Shown: positions 33,591-45,104, numbered from the stretch's first letter. The stretch is DNA of 64,000 bases from Siphonodentalium dalli (GCA_032622095.1 CP136069.1:64307819-64371818); one strand, 5' to 3'. Notes: generated by a model from the sequence alone, not told the origin. Program-made: numbers and translations.

Positions 33591-33728
33591 TTTGAGTGAA
33601 TACCGGAAGTATCTCATTCGTGGTCACAGTGAGATATTGGAATCATCACGAGTGGCCTTTATGCCACGAGTGATGATTCCAGTATCTCACTGTGACCACG
33701 AATGAGGTAATTCCGGTATTCACTCAAA
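33591..33728. repeat. Long hairpin/palindrome, about 66-bp arms
   Basis: TTTGAGTGAATACCGGAA (33591) pairs with TTCCGGTATTCACTCAAA (33711-33728), and CTCATTCGTGGTCACAGTGA pairs with its complement. The loop is CTTTAT. Only a handful of mismatches interrupt the arms. At the apex both arms read CACGAGTG in the same orientation rather than inverted. It is a foldback/MITE-like element; an RNA hairpin precursor is a less likely alternative. Confidence 0.85.
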
Positions 33729-33889
33729 ACACGAAGGATTTCTTTTTATTGTGTTTCGACCATTTTTTTACACCTTGTTTACGAACTGGTGATTTGCGCA
33801 ACAATAACGCGTTGTTCACTGATTGGAGCATTAAAAGGCTCCAGATTCAATCTCAGAGCATCTAATTTTCACCCCCCCCCCTGACCCCC

Positions 33890-35094
33890 TCCCGTACTAT
33901 CCCCCTCCGGCATCTCCTGTTGGGATACTACTCGCCTCGACATTTTGTAGGAGAGCTACTCGCCAACAGCCTAGCATAATTTTAAGGGGAGCTCCTCATT
34001 GCTCACCAGTGATTTCCCACGTGGAGAGGACTAGAACTGTGTTTATTTAATCAAATCGATGGTGTTTTTACTTCACACATGCACATATTTTAACCTATTG
34101 CTAATAAGGGACACAACTATCCTGTGAAAGTGGGTATTTTACCTATATAACCATAAATATTTGGGTTTTGAATTTTTGATTGTGAAATATACTCAACAAT
34201 CACCGACAGACTAGTGGTCTGCGTCCCATGTTCCTACATTGCCCGGATGGTCATATTTTAAATTGAGCATATGTTTCGATTCACTTTTTCACTATAGTAT
34301 ACTAGCGATAACGTGGAATCTCGTCAGGAAACACGTGTTAAATATCTTGGCATAATATATGCCTATTTTAAATGTGATTGGCCTAATTTGTTGAGGCCGG
34401 TAGTGCCATTACTGTGGTAGTACCCAGTGTGTGATAATTTTATATATCTCAGCGTATTATATGCCACTTTAATTAGCATTTCTGAGCACGGAATTTTAGT
34501 GATTCCATTGTGCTGCTAATTTTACGAGAGCAGTTGATCGTATCACTTCCAAGTTTTGCACTTTGAGTCAGTGATGTACGTATTAATTATTTTATAATTT
34601 GCATATTATATGCAACCTAGATCAGCTTGACCTGCCTGTTAGGCAGCGCTTTCTAGGGTCGACACATTGAGTGTGAAGAACACTGATAAAAGCTCCAGCA
34701 TTTATGCACTGAGTACGACAAACTGGCTAGAACCAGATTGATCCGGTCTCAGTTAATGAGCAATTCGCACATGCGCGGCATATGTCGTCTGAAGCTTTGA
34801 TTTTGCGATATTTGATACCGCTACTGTCCGAGCCGATAATTAATCATGTATTCACGATTTGCTTCAATGGTGTGATCTCATTATGGTATAACTGTTGGGT
34901 CAGTATAAATCGGCGCGTTTGTTTTAATTCAGCGCTCATCAATGTTAACGATTCTGGAATTTCAAATTCCTACATCAGTCAAATGGAATATTTTTCCTTC
35001 GGGTATCACCCAGTTACATAACGTAATCTGTTATGGCCTCTCTTCTTTGTGAGGGACGTGTGGCATTTATATGGCTTCATAGAATTAACCATAT
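33890..35094. other. No recognisable feature
   Basis: Unique sequence following a C run at 33872-33881. Open frames are short and unsupported. Confidence 0.4.
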
Positions 35095-35703
35095 GGTTCC
35101 GAATAGGATACTGGCTTATTGCTAGTGTCCGTGTTCAAACAATTATTTTGTTTGTATGTCAAGCGTTTTTTTGACAAGATTTCACCCAAATTTTGGATAC
35201 GCTTAAAGACGAGTAGTGGCTATTCATTGAATTCTTCTTTCATCGAGGTTTCATTATCGATAATGCCCCAGTTATCCTTTAGGATTTTATCAATTCTGTT
35301 TGCCCCTATATGGTACACAGTACACATTGTAGGCTTCATTTTTTTCTGCTTTTTGTTATCAACATTGCGTTTTAGGAGTTCATTGCGTTTCGCAAATGTG
35401 ACATAATTCGAGTATTGATTAATTTCTTGTTTGCTATAACCTCTATTGGTTAATTTATCAACAAACATTTCACGTTTTCTTTCGAAATCAACTTCATTAT
35501 TTGAGTTTCGGAGATATCGAGTACATTCACCAATGATGAATGATTTGAAATTGTTGGTTGAGTGACACGATTCCCGGTGTAGGTACTGAAACGTGTCAGT
35601 TGGTTTAGTGTGACATTTCATATCAAGGGTGCCCATTTCTTCAAAGCGTTTTCCTTTGAAGATATCTAGGTCTGTGCTTCGTTTGTTTATTTTTATTGTT
35701 TAT
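35095..35703 (-). pseudogene. Penelope-like element reverse transcriptase remnant
   Basis: The reverse strand reads, from 35695 down, DIFKGKRFEEMGTLD, then KPTDTFQYLHRESCHS, FIIGECTRYLRN, VDKLTNRGYSKQEI, and after an in-frame TAG (35217-35219) PLLVFKRIQNLGEIL. KPTxTxQYLHxxSxH, a GExxRYLRN block and an RGY block, then FxRxxNL, are the order seen after the catalytic palm in Penelope-like RTs. The palm itself and any GIY-YIG endonuclease are missing, so this is a fragment. It is the only Penelope-type coding trace in the window. Confidence 0.75.
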
Positions 35704-35759
35704 ACCTCATATATACATGTAGCTCAAAATGTGTACAAATTCTATCTTTTGTTTTGCAG

Positions 35760-35848
35760 TACAGGGATGATCGTAGTCGTAGCCGTAGTTATTATAATCC
35801 TGAAAGTCATCTTGATTGCACTATGGTTCTCCTATAGAATGAAGCGAC
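35760..35848 (+). CDS. Candidate exon encoding a transmembrane segment
   Basis: A strong acceptor (TCTATCTTTTGTTTTGCAG, ending 35759) and a consensus donor (GTGAGT at 35849) bound 89 nt. One frame, from 35761, reads TGMIVVVAVVIIILKV then ILIALWFSYRMKRR: a hydrophobic span with one Lys, ended by a basic stop-transfer cluster, as in single-pass receptors. The entry phase would be 2 and the exit phase 1. No flanking exons could be identified; the acceptor-side neighbour is the Penelope remnant. It may be chance. Confidence 0.3.
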
Positions 35849-36440
35849 GTGAGTATTCCAAATTAGTTTCGTTCTGTCCTACGCCTAAAAGTGGCATGCA
35901 TTTGCTTTATGCGAGTCGTCCATGTTACCTTTGGACACAGTCAGCATGCCGTTGGTCGGGATTAAGATTAACGGTCCTGCCTCGTTTGATTGTCCAAATT
36001 TATCAATACGTAATTATGAAGGAGGATTAAATATGTCAGTAAGTACGCGACCTACCGACCTACCGATCTACATGCTTTATGTATACTTTGAATAAAATTA
36101 TACATAAATAAATATGAAAAAGCTCTTTATTTCACCATGTCAGAAATATACCAACATCGAAAGTGTTTGTTTCACACAGAAGAAAGGTCGGAAATGATTG
36201 TTTTAAATTCTATAATATGAGCTGAATACATTGTTTAATCTCGACCTCACTTACTATAAATAAGTCACATACTAACTTAGGTCACGCACACACCGGGCTG
36301 TGGGCTACCGTTTGATAATTCATTGTGCATAAGTAACAAAATATAAAGTTTATTTAATTTCAGCATGCATTAATAATAGTATTATTTGACATGTGACTTA
36401 TTGAACCCGTGCATACCATACTACCATTCAAACAGCAATA
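35849..36440. other. No recognisable feature
   Basis: This is the spacer before the DNA element at 36441, AT-rich, with the tandem CGACCTACCGACCTACCGAT at 36049. Confidence 0.4.
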
Positions 36441-37314
36441 GGGACCTTTCGCATCCTCACGTTTACGATTACGAATACGGATAGCTATTCGTAGTCGTAA
36501 GTCTATCCGTAGGGCCAAAAAGTCCTTTCGCAAAACGACTACGCATAAGAGTTTTGACGAACACGTACCGGTACCGTCATTATTTCGTACCACTTTTAGA
36601 ACCCAACGCGTGTGTTTGGTATACAGTCCCTTAATACTTCACTTATCGTCTCATTTGCAACAATGCGATAATCATGACCTGTTTATTGTCAATAATTCGA
36701 CCAGTCACAACCTACGACCCGGTATACGACCCGGGATATATTGTGACAATACAGGTATAAATGTCAGGTCATATGTGGTGGAAATTCAGTTCGTTGTTAT
36801 CATGGATGATCTGATAGACGTAATCCAGATGGGGAAAAGGGGTTCCTTAATTTGGACCTCACATCAACCACAACTTCACCACTTCAAGACCCTTCCAGTC
36901 CGCAGTTTGATTTCAATGCGATTTCGGCTTTACAGAGTCGTAATTTCGCTAAAATCCGGATTGAGAATCCGAAGCCGATTACGGGGGCGGGGCTAATTCC
37001 CGATTCTAGGTAAGATTTTGAAATCCACGTGGTCTCCGAAACTCGCCCCCAGCGTCAAACATGGCTCATGTATTGACACAAGTATCATTTGTATCTTATA
37101 TTTATAAAGTGCATGTTTGTTGTGAAAGTCATGCTTTTCTTCTATGTGTATATACACGGCACATAATTTGCTGCCAATCCGACTTAATCGCATCTTTTTT
37201 AAAGTTAAAGTGTGTTTATTGCTGATGGCAAGCATATCTAAACATGACAGCTCTAGGCTTCCTGAATCAAATTCCGAAGATGTTGTGAAGAACACACGAA
37301 ACTTGGCAGTTGAA

Positions 37315-38002
37315 CAGGGCCGTGACGACAGGGGTTGATTGGGTGTCTCGACCCCCACCCCGAACGTTGGTACAATTTGCTAAGCTGTGCAGTCATTCAT
37401 ACGTGAGGAAAATCAGGATTATTTTGACTAACTGTTTCAAATAATGATACGTACAAGCCAACAAACGCAACAAACAAACCCGATTTTAAATAAATACATA
37501 TACAAACTTGTGACTAACTCGGGAGAGGGGGTGTCCAGTGATCTGTATATATGTTCAACTTGTTTTGGTAGTCACGTTGCTTTGCCATTACTAATTATTT
37601 ATTTTTTCAGTGTAATAACATATGGGAGAGTGGTACCCTTAAGTGAGTCAGTACGTGTCCCCCCAATTCCTTTGTATGTATAAACAAATGTATGTGTTAT
37701 ATATCATGTGTTATCTAAATTTGACATATATTTGAAATTTGAAATTTCATGCATGACACAACATTAGTTGGACATTAATTTGACACCATATATAGGTTGG
37801 CATTGTTCTCATTATTTGAATTTTTTCAACCAGTAAAAGTTGGTAATTTTCCAATCTTAGTGTTTGCCAGATTGGATATTTCCAAGGGGAGCAAATTGAA
37901 TTCTGCGAACCTGTGAGATTGATGTTTGGTTCAATGTGGGGTGGGGGGGGGGGGGGGGTGCAGTTGGCCGGAAATTTGAGGAAACTTCTAGCCACGTCCC
38001 TA
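37315..38002. mobile_element. Nested element with CAGGGCCGTG / CACGTCCCTA ends
   Basis: The left end CAGGGCCGTGACGACAGGGG (37315) closely matches the left end of the element at 46587, and the right end CTAGCCACGTCCCTA (37988-38002) matches its right end. A G run (37939-37956) lies inside, as in that relative. No target duplication is evident, so one boundary may be wrong. It contains no gene. Confidence 0.4.
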
Positions 38003-38942
38003 GAACATGTGTCTGTTGTCAATACAGAGACTATTGTGCAAAACGACTGCATTTAACGAAACAAAACAGGTTAAACATGAAATTGCTATAACTTTAAGAC
38101 TAGATGATGGTACATGCGTGTATCTGATAATCCATCGATACCATATAATCCTACTATTTCTTGAATAAGAAGAAACATTATAATAACGAACACAGCAGAA
38201 GACATATCCATGCAGGTTCATATGAATTCGGTCAATGGTGACGTATCCGCCGAATTCGAAATCGACATGCGTTCGGGCGGTATTTTAAGGATGGAATTAT
38301 GAAATGGACATATGAAAGTGACAATCAACAATGATTTGCAATTGCTTCGCCATCAACCGAAGTGCTCCCCCAGCGTTACTATCAATAGCGTTATTATTTG
38401 GCTAATTTCAGTAATATTCTCCCAGTTTACATTCAATAAAACAAATTTGTCTCCGCATTTAAAATTCTTTGATATAGATCGTTTATATTCTGCAATAATT
38501 TGTACACAAGAGACGGATTCTTATGTTTTATTGTGTTTTTAAACTCTGAGGTGGCGAAATCTCGGTTTGTTTACATTACGAGCATTTGAGTCCGTAATCG
38601 GAATCCGAATCCCAATCGGATTACCACGAAATTGAGATTACGGTCTGTTCGTTTACTGATTCTGCCAATTTCTGGTCTGTTCTTTTGCCGAACCAAGTCG
38701 TACGGGGACCAATCTGTAATCGGAATCCAGAATCTGAATCGGATTTTAGCGAAATAACGCCTCAGGCCTATCACCTCTTTGGATTTAGGAAATCCGACAT
38801 AAGGTTGATGTGCTCGCTGATGGGCATCAATTCTGATTTGGTAAAATCGAAACCAATTCGACACGGTAGAAGCGATGTGCTTTTTTGTGTCAGATATTTG
38901 ACAAACCGGCAAAATTTCGTTGAACAAAATATTGATAATTAA

Positions 38943-39095
38943 CAATTTTATACTATAGTTGACTCTGGTTATATATCATTAATTTTTGGCAATTACTCGA
39001 TTCTGATAACAGAAGCGGCATTTAAAAAAAAATGTTGTTGGAGTCTGATGATATGGGGACATCTAATCGGGTTGAGTACATTTAAATGCCGAATT
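38943..39095 (+). repeat. Internal block shared with 45964-46107 and 52176-52270
   Basis: TATACTATAGTTGAC, CGATTCTGATAACAGAAGCG, then GATGATATGGGGACATCTAATCGG are shared in the same order with 45964-46107 and, inverted, with 52176-52270. This links otherwise different DNA elements into one family. Confidence 0.6.
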
Positions 39096-39511
39096 TGTGC
39101 GAGTTGTGTTTTTTAAATTAAAAATAAATGCAAAGAACAACCCTAACAGAGACTGCTGAGCTCTGGTTATGTCGATGACTATCCCCTGTGAATAGCGATC
39201 TTATTTCGCGGGAAGCTCGTGATTCACGACGACGAGTACATTGATTGCCAATCTAAACAGCACACCGATATCGTAGCTCAATACAACTGGATGGTTTACA
39301 TGATATACATAATACAGTCTCGAACGGAGTAAAGTAATATATTGCATAAAATAAATTTCAGGTGTTATTTGAGCTTATTAAAAACCATGAAATCGAAACC
39401 GTTATCACGGATAGTAAAATACGACAACGATTAGAAAGTACACAAATGTTGGTGACGTAGTACCCTATCCGTATCCGTAATCGTAAACGTGAGTTTTGAG
39501 AAAGGTCTCTA

Positions 39512-40240
39512 CTATCAAATTCGTTCCCATATCTTTTGTTAAACTTGGATTTAAGAACATAAATTAATCTCGTAAAGATAATGATTATTTTAATTACTAA
39601 CATTCTTACTGACCTACTAATGCTATCGCATGAGATCACACTCGGTGAAGTTGGCGATATACAAATTCAGTGCCACTGACAGCGTAACACTGGCAGTGAT
39701 ATTTCGCCTCACTCATATTGTGCCAAAGTTCATACCATTATTAGTCCTAAGATAGAAGGCTTCAGTGTGCAGTTTCTAAAGACGGTCCATCACTTCCTGA
39801 TTCCCCTTCCATTAGCAACATGATTACATCTCTCGAAATTTCTACGAAATTCTTAGCTGTAATTTTCTAAAAATATTCTCTAGACCTGTCCTAACCCATA
39901 ATCTAAGAAATTCTAGAAATATAATAGTCTTCCAAATGTCCTGATTCATAAAAATAATATTTTACAAATTTTAATTCCTATTCTAGTGACATACTTTCCA
40001 TTTCTGTTATTATTTACACATGTAGCTCCCTTGATTCAGTAAGTTGCTACATTCACATCGTAATCTACAGTGAAATATATTTTCAGTCCGCTTTCCGACA
40101 GAGTTGTGCTTTGTGTTTTTTTTCACATAACATTGGTGGGGGAGATCTCGAGTCTCAATTTTGGTTGCATTCCAGTTTGTTTTTAGACACGTGGGCATGA
40201 AAGTAGACTCCATTCGTTTGGAATTGGTATAAACCTGATT
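39512..40240. other. No recognisable feature
   Basis: Unique AT-rich sequence with short TTCTAGAAAT-type echoes at 39830-39990. Confidence 0.4.
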
Positions 40241-41195
40241 TTGTTTATAGATTTGGTAGCCGATACCTGCCCTACCTTTTACATCAAGGGCTATATGGGA
40301 CTAATATATAATCATTTATCTAGTTAATCTTACCATATAATGCTCGACCTCAAAATTTACATGTGCATAATCAGAAAATGCATATTTTAGGTATAGGGGA
40401 GGTGTATGTCAAGGCAGGGGAAACTTGGTCTCCTTTTCATTTATAGTCACTCTGTATGTGGCCCAAAACTTTAAAAAAACATTACTGTCTGAAATGTGGT
40501 TTTAAACGCATATCAAATGACAGAGTTCATAAATTATTTACATGTTTCGCATATATGCGCTATAGCCCTAATGTAAAAGCATGTGTCGGCTCCCAAATCT
40601 ATGAAATTCATGTTTCAGCCGCCTGATAAGAATGTCAGACTCCAACCCCATGTTTTGATATTATTCAGTTTATCTCATCATATTGAAATAGGTTTGGTCA
40701 CAATTGACCAAGGTGAAGACGATTCTCAGAAATTTATTATCAGAAATGCATATTTTGAAGTAGGGCAGGTGTGAGGTAAAGCTAGAAAACTTGGTGCCCT
40801 TGCCTTTTATTCACTATGTTTGTGCCTCAAAACTTATATATAACTGTCTGAGATGTGGTTCTAAAAGAATATTAAAAGATAAACCACATAACTGATTCTA
40901 TGGTATTCCCATAAAGCCCTTAATTTTAAAGGTAGGGCAAGCCTCGGCTGCCAAATCCAAAATAAAAAAAATCATGTTTACCCCCCCCCCCCCTCCCGAT
41001 AAGAATTGATCAGTCTCCAAACCCCTGTTTTGACTTTATTCTTGGTATATCATCATATTGAAAAATAAGTTTGTCCACAATTGACCAAGGGAAATACCAT
41101 TATCAGTTCACTAATGACCAGAAATTCATATGTTTAGGTAGGGCAGGAGTGGGTTAATGCAGAGGAAACTTGATCTCCTTGCCTTTATTTCGCGT
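40240..41195. repeat. Tandem array of about 375-bp diverged units, about 2.5 copies
   Basis: GAAATGCATATTTTAGGTA-type starts occur near 40375, 40742 and 41128. Each is followed by GGGCAGGTGT, GAAACTTGGTCTCCTT, GTCTGAAATGTGGTT and CGGCTCCCAAATC, then CATGTTT...CCTGATAAGAAT and CAATTGACCAAGG. In the second unit the segment before CCCGATAAG has expanded into a 14-C run (40980). It is non-coding. Confidence 0.8.
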
Positions 41196-42145
41196 TTTAT
41201 GTGTTAGATTATATATGCGTACGGGTGTGGTCGAGAGGGTGTGTGTTGTCTGTTGATGTGATATGTAAGCTCGTGTTTATGTACATACGATTAGAATGAT
41301 ATTCTTTTCCTCGGTAGCTTGTTCTCTTGTCTGTCTTTTCATTACTTCTTGATTGCTAACTGTATTTATGTTACATTCATGTTCATTCGTTGATTCTTGG
41401 TAGATGTAGATGTAGATGTTTATTTGTACAATAATTGAGAATTAATAACAAAGCATTTATGATAAGAATTAATAGTATTGTACAGGAGCAGCATGACCTA
41501 CTGGTCGTCGTCCTGCTGCCCTCTGAATAAATAATACAATAAGAACATATGATGGCGTATGTATAGTTTCAGGTTTGCTGGTTGGTGTTAATGTTAAATA
41601 TACTTTATTTATATTTTAATTGAAAATGGTTTTCATTATGAACTTAAGAGTAGATATCTTATACATTTTTGGTTTGATGGACAAGTTAGAAAAACTAAAT
41701 CGGAATAGTATTGCGAGGTCGCGACGGCCCTATATAATGTAGTTTTTTAATAAAACAGAGTGGACGGCGGAAACCAGGCTAATCAGGTAAATTTTTATGA
41801 CAACATAAAGTCGTACATAATTTGCCTTACCATATATAACAGTTCAATTTGAAAATTCACGGACGCCGCCGTGTATGACACAGGGCTGTCTGAAAGGGCG
41901 GATGTTCAGGTGAACTCTAAGTTGTAGGTTGCTTGAGGCAAGTGATATGGCGATTATCTATCGCAAATGTAGCATGATTTGATTTTACATGTAGCCGAAT
42001 ATTTACCTATTAGTTCAGTAGATAATAATTTTTTGAATACATAATTAATCTTACAATATTTTATTTTGGAGTTAACCGAATTCCACACATTGGGAAAATT
42101 CTGTTGGTAGATTTTCTGAGAAACATGTTTTCGGTGTTTTGCCTC
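41196..42145. other. No recognisable feature
   Basis: Unique sequence. TAGATGTAGATGTAGATG at 41402 is a minor simple repeat. Confidence 0.4.
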
Positions 42146-43577
42146 TTATTTTATTCGCCTGTCTTGTATTTTCACCGAGGGAGTAAGTGAACATTTTTCA
42201 AATGATTTTTGGAGATTTCTTTTAGTCCAGTTGTACATAAAGAGCGCTGCGTGCATGGTGTAGAGATCTTTGAAAATTAGAATATTCTCTTGTTTGAAAA
42301 GGGGTTCTGTGTGGCTTTTATATTTAGATTTGCATAGAATACGAATTGCCCTTTTTTGTAAGGTTGACAGCACACTAGCATGACATGAATGCCCCATACT
42401 GGGAGACAGTAAAGAAGATGGCTATGGGCTAAGGAGTGGTATAGATTATTTCGTGATTCCTTCAGGGGGGGGGGGGGGGGTGAATTTTTTTTCCGCCGGT
42501 ACGTATGCCGGGGTGGGTGGTTGGTCAAAGTCACAAACAAGCAATTTTTTCCGCAACTAAAAAAAAAATTCCTGCTTGTTTTTTTAGTGTTTTGGCAATG
42601 AGTTGGGCTTCAAAACCACTTTGAATGAGAGAATTCTAACTGGTAAACTGACTGCAGGCAGTTATCGTGTTGTATTTTGTTGCAAATTTTGAAATCCAAG
42701 ATGGCCGCTGGCAGCCATGTTTTTTTGGCAGAATGACCTCAAAATGACTCATTCCTATTTACATGTTCATGTTAACATCCATGATAAATAGTATGCACAG
42801 AAATTCATATACAGCTGTTTACAGTGAATTTCCCCCGCAAATCTCTGTTTTAGTGTTAAAAGGGGGGTGGGTGTAAAAAAATGGTCGAAAAAAAATGCCG
42901 AAAACGGAAAATAAATTGGCGGTGGGGGTGGGTGGGTACAAAAAATGATCGAAAGGGAAAAAATGCCATACGTGCCTGAAATTTTTTTCCGACCCCCCCC
43001 CCTAATTCCTTTGGTAAAATGTTTTAACTTTGTTCAAGCAGTAAACGGTTCGGCTTCCTTTGTATCATCGTTATGTGGGTTTTAAACGTTAATATTTCAT
43101 CCATGATAATACCTAGGAATTTGATTGACTGTACTTGCATTTGACTCCCAACCCTAGCTAATTCTATGCCATTAATTTTCATTGCCTTCAGGGTGGATTA
43201 AAGTGAATTAAATTAATGTTTGTACATTGGTGCATATCGTTTGCATAAAGGAGAAAAATTGTCGGACCGAGAACTGACGCCGAAGTATGGCCTTGACTAT
43301 GTTGACAGTCAACATATTGTTGTCAACCCGTTAGATAACTTCTAAACCAGGCTTTAGAAACTCCTCGAATTCCGTAATGTTCTAGCTTTCCCAGTAAAAT
43401 TTCATGACTGATTGTATCAAACGCTTTCGACAATTCCATGAAAATAGCTAATGTAGAGTCCTCGGTTGGTTTATCGTTGTTTTCCGCGACATGATCTAGA
43501 AGATGCATTAAGGGATGTATCGTAGAGTGGTTCTTGCGAAATCCATATTGGTGTTCATGTCTTAATCGTTTATTCAC
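42146..43577 (-). pseudogene. LINE RT remnant split by a poly-G-ended element
   Basis: The reverse strand from 43577 reads HEHQYGFRKNHSTIHPLM, LAIFMELSKAFDTISHEIL (the catalytic Asp position is Glu) and YGIRGVSKAWFRSYLTG. 43300-43200 reads GPTIFLLYANDMHQCTN, after which the YADD region is missing. 43125-43070 reads SIKFLGIIMDE. After the inserted element, 42456-42146 reads NNLYHSLAHSHLLYCLPVWG and LQKRAIRILCKSKY. This is a jockey/CR1-like LINE, different from the three copies with a CX2C knuckle. It has frameshifts, deletions and an insertion. Confidence 0.85.
42463..43004. mobile_element. hAT-type MITE with poly-G ends, about 541 bp
   Basis: The left end is CAGGGGGGG (16 G, 42465-42480) then TGAATTTTTTTTCCGCC and GGTACGTATGCC; the right end in reverse complement is TAGGGGGGGGGG, TCGGAAAAAAATTTC and GGCACGTATGGC. 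ATTCCTT flanks both ends exactly (42456-42462 and 43005-43011), and the adjoining LINE sequence joins sensibly across one copy. C/TAGGG ends with a 7-8 bp duplication indicate a hAT-derived MITE. The centre includes AAGATGGCCGCTGGCAGCC and has no gene. Confidence 0.7.
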
Positions 43578-44394
43578 TTAAATGACCACAACCAGTGGTA
43601 TATAGTGCCACATTGCTCCACTGACCCGCCTGCCCACTGCGTTCAAATACAAACATATACATGTATATATCAACAAAATTCCCCCAACCAGCCACCGCAA
43701 CACCGCGACCCCGATAAGCACCCCAACCAGACCGGCGATGGCACCCAGGCTGCAACCTGCAGTGAGTGGTCGGGGAATAAATATAGGTCAAACTGACCGT
43801 ACAATCATATATTAACTGGACAGGTCAGGTCAGCGTATAGAAACTCACGCGCAGCTCAAAGCAGGGCGGGGAGACCAGCTCATGTGCACGGGCAAAAACT
43901 GTAAAAACACGGGTTCTACTTCAGGTCATATGTTGTCTGCCAGGAGGATAGCAGGTTGAGTTTATTCGTTCTCGGGGATTCAATTTGTTTGTGACATTTC
44001 ACCTGTGAATTTCATTCTTCATTTATTCGGATTTACCAGCTTGTTTCTACTCTGGCAATATGGGTTTTTAGTTGTAACATTATATTATCGAGTGGTAGGC
44101 TTTGGTGCACATGGACTTGTCTTCTGTCCCACTTGTGGGCATCATGTGAGTATTACTATATGATAACATATGCATATATTAGCGACAACAGTGTTCCGGC
44201 CATTTCCGGTTTCTCAATCTGTGAATGAGGAAAACGTGTCTTTTTGCAGAGCTCAAAAGTGATATAAATTCAATAAATTATTGGATAAACTACTCACTTT
44301 CTGTTTAAAATAGGTAAATGGACAATCGGAGTGTGCACCAGACAATTGTAATCGAGTTTCAGGTGAAATGTTGTCAACTCTAAGTGAAATAAAT
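43578..44394. other. Mostly unassigned; one weak exon candidate
   Basis: At 44040-44145 an acceptor (TTATTCGGATTTACCAG) and donor (GTGAGT at 44146) bound 106 nt open in two frames; one reads LFLLWQYGFLVVTLYYRVV, a hydrophobic span. Two open frames make chance likely. The rest shows nothing. Confidence 0.2.
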
Positions 44395-44478
44395 TCCGTT
44401 TGACCACAGGCTTTGGTAGTTTTATATACCTTTTTCATGAAATTTTATCCTATCTTACTAATAAAGAGAACAGGTGAA
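44395..44478. repeat. Inverted repeat, left arm (partner 48426-48511)
   Basis: CCACAGGCTTTGGTAGTTTT, ATATACCTTTTTCATGAAA, TTTTATCCTATCTTACTAAT and AAAGAGAACAGGTG appear inverted at 48426-48511 with very few differences. The arms are about 80 bp and lie 4 kb apart. A further GACAATTGTAATCGAGTTT at 44340 recurs, not inverted, at 49278. Confidence 0.8.
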
Positions 44479-44772
44479 TCACAGGAGTTTGTCAGAATGA
44501 TATAAATAATAATAATAATACATATATACAAATAATAATAAATAGTAGTAATAATAAATAGTAATAAGAGTATAGGAATGAATCAAGGGGATTAGTGATT
44601 TGACCTACAAATGTTTATTTATATTTTTTTTGCCTCGAAAATAGGAAAGCCAAAAAGTTATCGATTGTAGCGATCTTCAGACAGATTGCTCTTATAAATA
44701 TTATACATCAATATGACCGCATGTGGTTGAAATTTAACTTCGCATTGACTACATCACCTATTTTGTCTTTAA

Positions 44773-45104
44773 ATCACCGCAACGGCAAGTTTCATTTTCG
44801 AAGCGTTGGCTGCCCTCGGTGACACGCTGCTGGGTACGGTGTCCTGTAAAACTTGATCCACTCTTGGACGAAGTCGTTTGCAGCAGTGGTCCGAATATTT
44901 CGACCTAAATCTTTTAAATGTTACATCGTTACATGCCCCGGAAATATTCGGACAGCATGATGCAAACGGCACAGATTCCTCGGCCCTTTTATTATATGTG
45001 TACATTTTTGCCCGACACCGCCAACTAATTACAACGGATGTACATGGTCGCGTGTCAACGAAATCAGCGGACGGTTCGAAAATGAAACCTGGCGTTGCGG
45101 TGAT
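44773..45104. mobile_element. Inverted-repeat (MITE-like) element, 332 bp
   Basis: The left end ATCACCGCAACGGCAAG, TTTCATTTTCGAAGCGTTGG pairs with the right end, which in reverse complement reads ATCACCGCAACGCCAGG, TTTCATTTTCGAACCGTCCG. The arms are about 60 bp. Inner GTCCGAATATTTCG/GGAAATATTCGGAC also pair. The flanks are CTTTAA and ATAAAG without a clear duplication. No gene. Confidence 0.65.

Larger units (their letters stand above)
36441..39509. mobile_element. DNA transposon candidate with TACG-rich inverted ends, 3069 bp
   Basis: The left end GGGACCTTTCGCA, then CTCACGTTTACGATTACG and AATACGGATAG (36441-36484), is mirrored by the right end, which in reverse complement reads GAGACCTTTCTCAAAA, CTCACGTTTACGATTACG and GATACGGATAGGG (39464-39509). 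TA flanks both ends (36439-36440 and 39510-39511). Inner inverted matches include AATTTCGCTAAAATCCGGAT (36946) against 38737-38760. No transposase is visible; the open frames (for example 36610-36996 and 38571-38945) are not similar to known families. It shares an internal block with 45129-47446. The superfamily is unresolved; TA flanks fit ISL2EU- or Tc1-like elements. Confidence 0.6.

Noticed and set aside
33238-33883. Complete poly-G-ended MITE from 33238 to 33883
   Set aside because: The ends look right (CAGGG.../...CCCTG) but the flanks do not repeat and the hairpin at 33591 lies inside; boundaries cannot be supported.
37602-37655. Mini-exon between TTTTTTCAG and GTGAGT
   Set aside because: The frame compatible with the upstream candidate exon stops at once, and the segment lies inside a DNA transposon.
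37315-38002. Target-site duplication for the nested element
   Set aside because: The flanks CAGTTGAA and GAACATGT do not match, so I report the ends but no duplication.
36610-38945. Transposase in the 36441-39509 element
   Set aside because: Open frames of about 125 codons overlap inverted-repeat parts and show no DDE/DDD-like motif or conservation in the related element at 45129.
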